64,000 bases of DNA from contig NZ_CP141769.1 in the NCBI RefSeq assembly GCF_035621355.1, forward strand, positions 2,232,001 through 2,296,000, given 5' to 3'. Source of the stretch: Thiobacillus sp. SCUT-2. GTDB lineage: Bacteria > Pseudomonadota > Gammaproteobacteria > Burkholderiales > Thiobacillaceae. The position numbers and the translations under genes were made by a program. Below the pieces are notes generated by a model. That model saw only the letters and a list, made by a program, of their open reading frames with translations, ran no database searches and was not told the DNA's origin. Positions within the stretch are counted from its first letter, which is position 1, and every line of letters begins with the position of its first letter. Below, piece by piece: positions 57,104 to 64,000 of the stretch.

Positions 57104-58918
57104 ATGAACCGTTTCCCGCTCTGGAAATACGTGCTCATCGGCATCACGCTGGTGATCGCCTTCCTGTACACCCTGCCCAACTTCTTCGGCGAAGTCCCGG
57201 CGGTGCAGGTGTCGCCCGTGCGCACCACCGAAAAGGCCGACACCGCCCTGCTCGGCCGCGTCGAGTCCGCGCTGAAATCAGCGGGTCTGGGCTACCAGGG
57301 CGTCGAACTGGCGGGCAACAGCATCAAGGTGCGGGTGGCCAGCACCGACCTGCAGATCAAGGCGAAGGACACGCTGCAGGGTGCCCTCGGCGACGGCTAC
57401 ACGGTCGCGCTCAACCTGGTGTCGGCGTCGCCCGAGTGGCTGTCGTCGATCCATGCGCTGCCGATGTATCTCGGCCTCGACCTGCGCGGCGGCGTCCACT
57501 TCCTGCTCGAGGTCGACATGAAGGCGGCGCTGGAGAAGGCGGCGATCCGCTACCAGAACGACTTCCGCACCGAGCTGCGCGGCGACAAGATCCGCTACGG
57601 CGCCATCACCCGCCAGGGCGACGCCGTCACCGTCCATTTCGCCACCCGCGACCAGCGCGACGCCGCCCTCAACAAGCTTGCCAACGTCTTCGGCGACCTC
57701 GCCTTCACCCCCGAGGACCAGGCCGACGGCTTCACCCTCGCGGCCCGCCTCAAGCCGCAGGCCCAGACCAAGGTGCAGGAATTCGCGCTGCAGCAGAACA
57801 TCACCACGCTGCGCAACCGCGTCAACGAGCTCGGCGTCGCCGAGCCGGTGATCCAGCAGCAGGGCGCGAGCCGCGTCGTCGTGCAGCTGCCGGGCGTGCA
57901 GGACACCGCGAAGGCGAAGGACATCCTCGGGCGCACCGCGACGCTGGAGATCCGCATGGTCGACGAGCAGGCCGATCCGACCGCGATCCAGCAGGGCCAG
58001 GCGCCGTTCGGCGACGACATCGTGCCGCTGCGCGGCGGCGGCAAGATCGCCGTCAAGAAGGACGTCGTGCTGACCGGCGACTCGATCACCGACGCCGCCC
58101 CCGGCTTCGAGAGCACCAGCGGCCAGGCCGCCGTCCACGTCAACCTGGATGGCAAGGGCGCGCGCATCTTCAAGGACGTGACGCGCGAGAACGTCGGCAA
58201 GCGCATGGCGATCCTGCTGATCGAGAAGAACGTCGCCGAGGCGATCACCGCGCCGGTGATCCGCGAGGAGATCGGCGGCGGACGCGTGCAGATCACCGGC
58301 ATGGAGACCGCGCAGGAGGCCTCCGACGTCGCCCTGCTGCTGCGTGCGGGCGCGCTCGCCGCGCCGATGCAGATCGTCGAGGAACGCACCGTCGGCCCCA
58401 GCATGGGTGCCGAGAACATCCGCAAGGGCTTCCACTCGAACCTCTGGGGCTTCCTCGCCGTGACGCTGTTCATGGTGATCTACTACCGCGTGTTCGGCCT
58501 GTTTTCGTCGATCGCGCTCGCAATCAACGGCTTCCTGCTGATCGCGCTGCTGTCGATGCTGCAGGCGACGCTGACGCTGCCCGGCCTCGCCGGCATCGCG
58601 CTCACGCTGGGCATGGCGATCGACGCCAACGTGCTGATCAACGAGCGCATCCGCGAGGAGCTGCGCAACGGCGCGACGCCGCAGGCGGCGATCCACGCCG
58701 GCTACGACCGCGCCTGGGGCACCATCCTCGACTCCAACCTGACCACGCTGATCGCCGGCGTCGCGCTGTTCTGGCTGGGCTCCGGCCCGGTGCGCGGCTT
58801 CGCCGTGGTGCTGTGCCTGGGCATCCTCACCTCCATGTTCAGCGCCGTCACGGTGTCGCGCGCCATGGTCAACCTCACCTACGGCCGCAAGCCGCGCCTG
58901 GCCAAAGTCTCGATCTAA
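57104..58918 (+). CDS. secD: Protein translocase subunit SecD
   Basis: A 604-residue RND-type membrane protein using the proton gradient to complete Sec export. N-terminal helix, DLRGGVHFLLEVDM, the P1 periplasmic domain, and the C-terminal six-helix block with ALLLRAGALAAPMQIVEERTVGP, GLAGIALTLGMAIDANVLIN and ERIREELRNGATPQAAIHAG. Followed after 10 nt by secF. Confidence 0.97.
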   Translation: MNRFPLWKYVLIGITLVIAFLYTLPNFFGEVPAVQVSPVRTTEKADTALLGRVESALKSAGLGYQGVELAGNSIKVRVASTDLQIKAKDTLQGALGDGYTVALNLVSASPEWLSSIHALPMYLGLDLRGGVHFLLEVDMKAALEKAAIRYQNDFRTELRGDKIRYGAITRQGDAVTVHFATRDQRDAALNKLANVFGDLAFTPEDQADGFTLAARLKPQAQTKVQEFALQQNITTLRNRVNELGVAEPVIQQQGASRVVVQLPGVQDTAKAKDILGRTATLEIRMVDEQADPTAIQQGQAPFGDDIVPLRGGGKIAVKKDVVLTGDSITDAAPGFESTSGQAAVHVNLDGKGARIFKDVTRENVGKRMAILLIEKNVAEAITAPVIREEIGGGRVQITGMETAQEASDVALLLRAGALAAPMQIVEERTVGPSMGAENIRKGFHSNLWGFLAVTLFMVIYYRVFGLFSSIALAINGFLLIALLSMLQATLTLPGLAGIALTLGMAIDANVLINERIREELRNGATPQAAIHAGYDRAWGTILDSNLTTLIAGVALFWLGSGPVRGFAVVLCLGILTSMFSAVTVSRAMVNLTYGRKPRLAKVSI

Positions 58919-58928
58919 GGATCCGCTC

Positions 58929-59861
58929 ATGCTGGAATTCTTTCCGTTCAAGAGAACCATCCCCTTCATGAGCTGGGGGAAGGTGACCACCATGATTTCG
59001 CTCGTCACCTTCCTGTTCGCGGTCTGGGCGCTTTGGGAAAAGGGCCTCAACCTCGGCGTCGATTTCACCGGCGGCACCGTGATGGAAGTGCACACCAGCC
59101 AGCCCGCCGACCTGCCGGCGATCCGCGCCGCGCTCGAGAAGACCGGCCTGCCCGAGGTGTCGGTGCAGACCTTCGGCACCAGCCGCGACGTCCTGATCCG
59201 CCTGCCCAACAAGGGCGAGGCCAACGCCTCCGAGACCAGCAACCGGGTAATGGCCGCGCTGACCCCGGGCAACCCTGCGATCGAGCTGAAGCGCGTCGAC
59301 TTCGTCGGCCCGCAGGTCGGCAAGGAGCTCTACGACAACGGTGCGCTGGCGCTGCTGGTCGTCGCCTTCGGCATCATGGCCTACCTGGCGATCCGCTTCG
59401 AGTGGCGCTTCGCGCTCGCCGGCATGCTCGCCAACCTGCACGACATCGTGATCATCCTCGGCATGTTCGCCTTCTTCCAGTGGGAATTCACGCTGACGGT
59501 CCTCGCCGGCGTGCTCGCGATCCTCGGCTACTCGGTGAACGAGTCGGTGGTGGTGTTCGACCGGATCCGCGAGAACATCCGCAAGATGCGCGGCGCGACC
59601 GTCCCGCACATCATCGACGACGCGATCACCCGCACCATGAGCCGCACCATCATCACCCACGGCTCGACCCAGATCATGGTGCTGTCGATGCTGTTCTTCG
59701 GCGGTGAGGCGCTGCACAACTTCGCCCTGGCGCTGACCATCGGCATCCTGTTCGGCATCTATTCGTCGGTCCTGGTGGCGTCGCCGCTGCTGCTGATGTT
59801 CGGCGTCAAGCGCGAGCACTTCATCAAGCCGGTCGAGAAGAAACAGGAAGCCGTCGTGTAA
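58929..59861 (+). CDS. secF: Protein translocase subunit SecF
   Basis: A 310-residue partner of SecD: FFPFKRTIPFMSWGK, GVDFTGGTVMEVHTS, FVGPQVGKELYDNGALALLV, GYSVNESVVVFDRIRENIRK and TIITHGSTQIMVLSMLFFGG. Completes the yajC-secD-secF operon. Confidence 0.97.
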   Translation: MLEFFPFKRTIPFMSWGKVTTMISLVTFLFAVWALWEKGLNLGVDFTGGTVMEVHTSQPADLPAIRAALEKTGLPEVSVQTFGTSRDVLIRLPNKGEANASETSNRVMAALTPGNPAIELKRVDFVGPQVGKELYDNGALALLVVAFGIMAYLAIRFEWRFALAGMLANLHDIVIILGMFAFFQWEFTLTVLAGVLAILGYSVNESVVVFDRIRENIRKMRGATVPHIIDDAITRTMSRTIITHGSTQIMVLSMLFFGGEALHNFALALTIGILFGIYSSVLVASPLLLMFGVKREHFIKPVEKKQEAVV

Positions 59862-59878
59862 GCAGTGGGCCGGAAGCC

Positions 59879-59945
59879 GTGAGGCGGCAAGCGCACTGCC
59901 GCTCACGCCTCACCCCTCACCGCTCACCGCTCGCCGCTCGCCGCC
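59879..59945. repeat. Hairpin plus short imperfect repeats before dedA-like gene
   Basis: GTGAG-G-CGGCA (59879-59889) pairs with TGCCGCTCAC (59897-59906) with one bulge, then a run of imperfect CGCTCAC/CGCTCGC units leads up to the ATG at 59946. Similar in style to the GCTCCCC repeat before hrcA. Confidence 0.6.
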
Positions 59946-60542
59946 ATGCTGCAAAATTTCATCGCCTGGGTTCTCGCCACGGTCCACGACTGGGGCTACA
60001 CCGGCATCTTCGTCCTGATGGCGCTGGAATCGACGGTGCTGCCCGTCCCCAGCGAGCTGGTGCTGATTCCGGCCGGCTATCTCGCGCACCAGGGGCACAT
60101 GAGCTTCGGCATGATCATGCTGGCTTCGACGGCCGGATGTCTGGTGGGCGCCTCGATCAACTACTACGTTGCGCTGTGGGTCGGCCGCCCCTTCCTCGAG
60201 CGCTGGGGGCGCTATTTCTTCGTGCGCCCCGAACTGCTTCACAAGACCGACGCCTTCTTCGCCCGCCACGGCGCCGTATCCACGTTCACCGGCCGCCTGA
60301 TTCCCGGCATCCGCCACCTGATCTCGATTCCCGCCGGACTCGCCCGCATGCGCCTGGCGGCGTTCGCGCTCTACACCTGCCTCGGCGCCGGCCTGTGGTC
60401 GCTGGTCCTCACCGTGTTCGGCTACCTCCTCGGCGGCAATGAAGCGCTGATCCGGGAATACCAGCATTTCATCACCGCGGGCGTCGTCGCCTTCGTCGCG
60501 CTCGTCATCGGCGGCTACGTCTGGTGGCAGCGGCGCCGCTGA
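59946..60542 (+). CDS. DedA-family membrane protein
   Basis: A 198-residue inner-membrane protein: ALESTVLPVPSELVLIPAGY and GRPFLERWGRYFFVRPELLHK, FTGRLIPGIRHLISIPAG are DedA/SNARE-associated family blocks with the conserved E and R residues. DedA proteins flip phospholipids such as undecaprenyl phosphate or phosphatidylethanolamine and support membrane potential. Single gene, with a terminator after it. Confidence 0.92.
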   Translation: MLQNFIAWVLATVHDWGYTGIFVLMALESTVLPVPSELVLIPAGYLAHQGHMSFGMIMLASTAGCLVGASINYYVALWVGRPFLERWGRYFFVRPELLHKTDAFFARHGAVSTFTGRLIPGIRHLISIPAGLARMRLAAFALYTCLGAGLWSLVLTVFGYLLGGNEALIREYQHFITAGVVAFVALVIGGYVWWQRRR

Positions 60543-60562
60543 GCCCGCGTTGACCTTCCCCT

Positions 60563-60608
60563 CGTGGCCCGTCAAAGCGGCCTCCTGACGCGCCACGGCG
60601 CCGTTTTT
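60563..60608 (+). terminator. Terminator after the DedA gene
   Basis: CGTGGC (60563-60568) pairs with GCCACG (60592-60597) and CGTCA (60570-60574) with TGACG (60586-60590); a run of five T follows (60604-60608). Confidence 0.7.
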
Positions 60609-60680
60609 ACAACTTTTTTATCCCGCCGCGGGTAGCATGACGCACCGACCCCCTGCGTCCGACTTTCACCTGTCCCGATC

Positions 60681-62153
60681 GTGCGTATCAAGTCATACGG
60701 ACTTGGAATTCTTGCCTGCATCGCGCTCACGTTGCTGATCGCGCCTCTGCGGGCGGCCATCGACTTGTCCAACGTCGCCTTGTTCTACGTCCTGCTGGTG
60801 GTCGTCATGGCCGTCTGGTCCGGGCGCGGCCCGGCTGCCGTCACCGCCCTGCTGGCCTCGCTGGCATTTGCCTACGTCTTCGTTCCGCCTGCGTTCTCGC
60901 TCGCCATCACGCAGGCGCAGCATCTCATCACCGCGAGCATCATGCTGGGGGTCGCCCTGCTGGTTGGCCATCTGACATCGCGGCTGAAACGTCACGTCGA
61001 GCACGCGGAACTGCGCGAGCAGCACTCGCGCGCGCTCTACCTGCTGGCGAGCCAGCTGACCGCTGCCCGGACGCGCGCGGACGTGCTCGGGATCAGCGAG
61101 CATTTCCTCGCCACGCTGTTCCGCGTGGACGATCTGCGCATCCTCGCGCCGGGCGCGGCCGAGGCGTTGCCCGAGCCGCTCACGCCGGCCGGGCTGGCGG
61201 ACATCGTTGCCAGCCGGAACCTGGCCATCCTTGCGGTTCCGAGCCGCGGGCGCACCCTCACGGCGGTGCCACTGCGCGTATCGAAGGGCCTGCAGGGCGT
61301 CCTCGTCTTCGCACTCGACGACGCGACGACCCTGACGGCCCAGGTACGCGAACTGCTGGAGACCATGGCATCGGTCGTGGCGGTCGCGCTGGAGCGCATC
61401 CATTACGCCGACCTCGCCCGCGCAACGGGCGTGCGGATGGCGTCCGAAAGCCTGCGCAACACGATTCTCTCCGCCCTTTCGCATGACCTGCGCACGCCGC
61501 TCACGGCGCTGGTCGGGATGGCGGATACGGTCGCCGAAGGTCGCACGGCCCACCCCGGGGACCAGCAGGCCATGATCGTCGCGATTCGCGACCAGGCCCT
61601 CACCATCAACCGCCTGGTGAGCAACCTGCTCGAAATGGCGCGCCTGCAATCGGGCGAGATCACGCTCAACAAGGCCTGGCAGCCGGTCGAGGAGGTCGTC
61701 GGTGCCAGCCTCCAGCAAATGCGGCTCCAGCTCGCGCAGCATCCGGTCAAGGTGGAGATCATGCCGGCGCTGCCACCGCTCGAATTCGACGCCGTGCTGA
61801 TGGAGCGCGCGCTGTGCAACCTGCTGGAAAACGCGGCGAAATACAGCCCGCCCGAAAGCGAGATCACGCTGTCCGCGACGCAAGCTGGCAACTGGCTGGA
61901 AATCAGCGTATGCGATCGCGGCCCCGGCCTGCCCACTGCCGAGCAGGCCGAACTGTTCGGACTCTTCCGCCGCGGCCAGCGCGAATCGAACATCCCGGGC
62001 GTCGGACTCGGCCTCGCAATCGTCCGCAATATCGTCGAGGCGCATGGCGGCAGCGTCGACGCGACCGACCGCAGCGGCGGCGGGGCGTGCTTCAGCCTGC
62101 GCCTGCCGCTTGGCGAGCCGCCGCACGTGGCGGAACTGGAGGTCCCGGCATGA
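60681..62153 (+). CDS. KdpD-like sensor histidine kinase, short form
   Basis: A 490-residue kinase corresponding to the C-terminal half of KdpD: membrane segments (LGILACIALTLLIAPL; VALFYVLLVVVMAVW; AAVTALLASLAFAYVF; ASIMLGVALLVGHL), a GAF-like region, phosphorylated His in ILSALSHDLRTPLTALVG, then N-box NLLENAAKYS and G-boxes DRGPGLP and GVGLGLAIVR. KdpD of E. coli has about 890 residues; the N-terminal KdpD/Usp sensing part is absent here with no trace upstream. GTG start without a good ribosome site. Coupled by ATGA to the response regulator. Confidence 0.9.
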   Translation: MRIKSYGLGILACIALTLLIAPLRAAIDLSNVALFYVLLVVVMAVWSGRGPAAVTALLASLAFAYVFVPPAFSLAITQAQHLITASIMLGVALLVGHLTSRLKRHVEHAELREQHSRALYLLASQLTAARTRADVLGISEHFLATLFRVDDLRILAPGAAEALPEPLTPAGLADIVASRNLAILAVPSRGRTLTAVPLRVSKGLQGVLVFALDDATTLTAQVRELLETMASVVAVALERIHYADLARATGVRMASESLRNTILSALSHDLRTPLTALVGMADTVAEGRTAHPGDQQAMIVAIRDQALTINRLVSNLLEMARLQSGEITLNKAWQPVEEVVGASLQQMRLQLAQHPVKVEIMPALPPLEFDAVLMERALCNLLENAAKYSPPESEITLSATQAGNWLEISVCDRGPGLPTAEQAELFGLFRRGQRESNIPGVGLGLAIVRNIVEAHGGSVDATDRSGGGACFSLRLPLGEPPHVAELEVPA

Positions 62154-62839
62154 GCGAAGACGTCCGGATCCTGGTCGTCGAGGATGATCGCAACATCCGG
62201 CAATTCGTGGCCTCGGCGCTCGAGAGCGAGGGCTACCACGTGGCGGCGGCCGGCTCCTTGCGCCAGGCCGGCGTCGAGCTGGGTGCGCGATCGCCCGACC
62301 TGGTCATGCTCGACCTCGGCCTGCCCGACGGCGACGGCATCCCGTTCATCCGCGATTTTCGCGGCTGGTCGGCCGTGCCCATCCTGGTGCTCTCCGCCCG
62401 TTCGCTGGAGACCGACAAGGTCGCGGCGCTCGACGCCGGTGCGGACGACTACCTGAGCAAGCCCTTCGGCGTGTCGGAGTTGCTGGCGCGCGTGCGCGCC
62501 CTGCTGCGGCGCCGCGGCCACGGCAGCGAGCAGGAGCCGCCGCTGATCCGCTTCGGCGACTTCGAGATCGATTGTGTCAACCGCGCGGTCCGGCGCCGCG
62601 GCGAGGTGCTGCACCTGACCCAGATCGAATACCGCCTGCTGTTGTGCCTCGCCACCCACCCCGGCCGGGTGATGACGCACCGCCAGCTGCTCGCCCAGGT
62701 CTGGGGCGCCCAGGCGGTGGAAAGCCACCAGTACCTGCGCGTCTACGTCGGTCACCTGCGCCAGAAGATCGAGACCGACCCAACCCGGCCCCGCCACATC
62801 CTCACCGAAACCGGCGTCGGCTACCGTTTTCAACCCTGA
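62150..62839 (+). CDS. kdpE: KdpE-like response regulator
   Basis: A 229-residue OmpR-type regulator: receiver with RILVVEDDRNIRQFV, phosphorylated Asp in DLVMLDLGLPDGDG and Lys in DDYLSKPFG, then winged helix RVMTHRQLLAQVWG and HILTETGVGYRFQP. Highest resemblance is to KdpE. No kdpFABC potassium-pump genes are nearby, so its target may lie elsewhere or it may control other genes such as the adjoining ETF genes. Confidence 0.9.
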   Translation: MSEDVRILVVEDDRNIRQFVASALESEGYHVAAAGSLRQAGVELGARSPDLVMLDLGLPDGDGIPFIRDFRGWSAVPILVLSARSLETDKVAALDAGADDYLSKPFGVSELLARVRALLRRRGHGSEQEPPLIRFGDFEIDCVNRAVRRRGEVLHLTQIEYRLLLCLATHPGRVMTHRQLLAQVWGAQAVESHQYLRVYVGHLRQKIETDPTRPRHILTETGVGYRFQP

Positions 62840-62857
62840 GCCCCTCACCCCGTCATC

Positions 62858-63709
62858 ATGCATATCGTCGTTTGCATCAAGCAGGTCCCCGACAGCGCGC
62901 ACATCCGGGTGCACCCCGTCACCAACACGATCATGCGGCAGGGCGTGCCCGCGATCATCAATCCCTACGACCTGTTCGCGATCGAGGCGGCGCTGCGCCT
63001 GAAGGATCAGCTCGGTGGCCACGTCACCGTCATGAGCATGGGGCCGACCCAGGCCGAGCCGGCGCTGCGCAAGGCGATCTCGCTCGGCTGCGACGAGGCC
63101 ATCCTGGTCACCGACCGCATCTTCGCCGGCGCCGACACGCTCGCCACGTCCTATGTACTGGCCAGCGCCATCCGCACGCTGGACCAGGAGCGGCCGGTCG
63201 ACCTGGTGTTCACCGGCAAGCAGACGATCGACGGCGACACCGCCCAGGTCGGCCCCGGCATCGCCAAGCGCATGGACATGCAGCTGCTGACCTACGTGTC
63301 GCGCATCGTCGAGATCGATCCTGCCAAACGGCGCATCGTCGTCGAGCGCCGCGCCGAAGGCGGCGTACAGGTCCTCGAAACCGCGTTGCCCGCGCTGGTG
63401 ACCATGCTCGAGGGAAGCAACGAGGTCCGCTTCGCGTCGACGCCCGACATGTTCCGGGCGGCGCGCGCGACCATCCGCCACTGGGACCGCACCGCCGCCG
63501 GCATCGAAGACATCAAGCAGGTCGGCCTCAAGGGCAGCCCGACCATCGTCAGCCGCGTCTTCGGCCCGACGCCGCGCGCCGAGAAGGCCAGGCTGATTCC
63601 GCTCGACCCGGCCGATCCGGACAGCGCTGCCACCGGCCTGCTCGAGCAGCTTCTCGCCGACATGCCGAAAGTCCGCAAGGAACTCGAGCAGCGCCGCTCG
63701 GCCCCGTAA
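62858..63709 (+). CDS. etfB: Electron transfer flavoprotein beta subunit (FixA-like)
   Basis: A 283-residue ETF-beta: MHIVVCIKQVPDSAHIRVHP, NPYDLFAIEAALRLKD, VFTGKQTIDGDTAQVGPGIA (AMP-binding) and LPALVTMLEGSNEVRF. It carries a C-terminal tail (IRHWDRTAAGIEDIKQVGL, then VSRVFGPTPR) longer than in house-keeping ETFs and typical of FixA-like or bifurcating types. etfA follows after 17 nt. Confidence 0.93.
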   Translation: MHIVVCIKQVPDSAHIRVHPVTNTIMRQGVPAIINPYDLFAIEAALRLKDQLGGHVTVMSMGPTQAEPALRKAISLGCDEAILVTDRIFAGADTLATSYVLASAIRTLDQERPVDLVFTGKQTIDGDTAQVGPGIAKRMDMQLLTYVSRIVEIDPAKRRIVVERRAEGGVQVLETALPALVTMLEGSNEVRFASTPDMFRAARATIRHWDRTAAGIEDIKQVGLKGSPTIVSRVFGPTPRAEKARLIPLDPADPDSAATGLLEQLLADMPKVRKELEQRRSAP

Positions 63710-63726
63710 CCCCGCACTCAGCCGCC

Positions 63727-64000
63727 ATGACCGCCACGCCCCCCGCCAAGCCGCTCAAGAAGCGCAAGATCAAACTCGACGAACACCTGCTCGCCTACCG
63801 CGGCGTCTGGGTCTTCATCGAGAACGAACGCGGACACGTCCATCCGGTGTCCTGGGAACTCATGGGCCAGGGACGCCAGCTCGCCGAGCAATTGCAGGTC
63901 GAGCTGTGCGCCGTGGTCATGGGGGCGCCCGGCGCGGAGCTCGACGCCCTCTGCGAATCCGCGTTCCACTATGGTGCCGACCGTTGCTACCGCGTCGCCA
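63727..64000 (+). CDS. etfA: Electron transfer flavoprotein alpha subunit, N-terminal part
   Basis: 91 residues before the window ends: a basic extension (KPLKKRKIKLDEHLLAYRGV) and then VWVFIENERGHVHPVSWELMG, the start of the ETF-alpha fold in its FixB-like form. The FAD-binding C-terminus is outside the window. Partner of the upstream beta subunit. Confidence 0.88.
   Translation, partial: MTATPPAKPLKKRKIKLDEHLLAYRGVWVFIENERGHVHPVSWELMGQGRQLAEQLQVELCAVVMGAPGAELDALCESAFHYGADRCYRVA

Overview
This window is a high-GC chromosomal segment with dense, often overlapping operons and a betaproteobacterial gene order (folK / deoxynucleoside kinase / panB-panC-panD; thyA-folA; aat-bpt; queA-tgt-yajC-secD-secF; hrcA next to nadK and recN). 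Small c-type cytochromes, a CcoI/CcoS pair for cbb3 oxidase assembly, a SulP transporter and an ETF pair fit a respiratory, possibly chemolithotrophic betaproteobacterium (Thiobacillus-like). That placement is inference from gene content only.

Layout. 1-3.0 kb: end of a histone-deacetylase-family gene, two single-haem cytochromes (minus), a SulP permease. 3.0-8.3 kb: secreted nuclease, recN and nadK (minus), then hrcA and hemH (plus); nadK and hrcA diverge around a 7-bp tandem repeat. 8.4-13.3 kb: small genes, folA-thyA, a HExxH lipoprotein and the N-end-rule transferases bpt and aat. 13.4-19.4 kb: ccoI-ccoS, a DsbA-like protein, a lipoprotein cyclophilin whose C-terminus is encoded by a REP-like palindrome, and a BtuCD-type importer. 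19.5-24.3 kb: pcnB, folK, deoxynucleoside kinase, panB, panC, panD. 24.4-27.0 kb: a PAS-GGDEF-EAL protein. 27.1-40.4 kb: one long minus-strand glycogen/maltodextrin operon (pgi, glk, glgC, GH57, malQ, glgB, glgA, glgP).

40.6-47.6 kb: an exopolysaccharide-type cluster behind a clear sigma-54 promoter: sugar-nucleotide epimerase, membrane GT2 synthase, TPR/beta-barrel exporter, secreted polysaccharide deacetylase and secreted GH10-like protein. It resembles the PgaABC/PNAG plan but the deacetylase and glycosidase are separate proteins and the glycosidase is GH10-like with an altered catalytic motif. This is the best candidate for a little-described system here.

48.8-54.3 kb: tRNA-Leu(CAA), then a complete compact type II-C CRISPR-Cas locus: tracrRNA (minus), cas9, cas1, cas2 (plus), and an array of 8 identical 36-nt repeats with 7 spacers of 30 nt. 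The tracrRNA promoter overlaps the cas9 start. The array reads on the minus strand into its own terminator next to cas2, and each repeat ends in a TACAAT -10-like box, as in Neisseria.

54.4-64 kb: queA, tgt, yajC, secD, secF, a DedA protein, a short KdpD-like kinase with KdpE but no kdpFABC nearby, and etfB with the start of etfA. Many promoters here share a TATAATCGC-like -10 region, several so close to the start codon that the mRNA should be leaderless.
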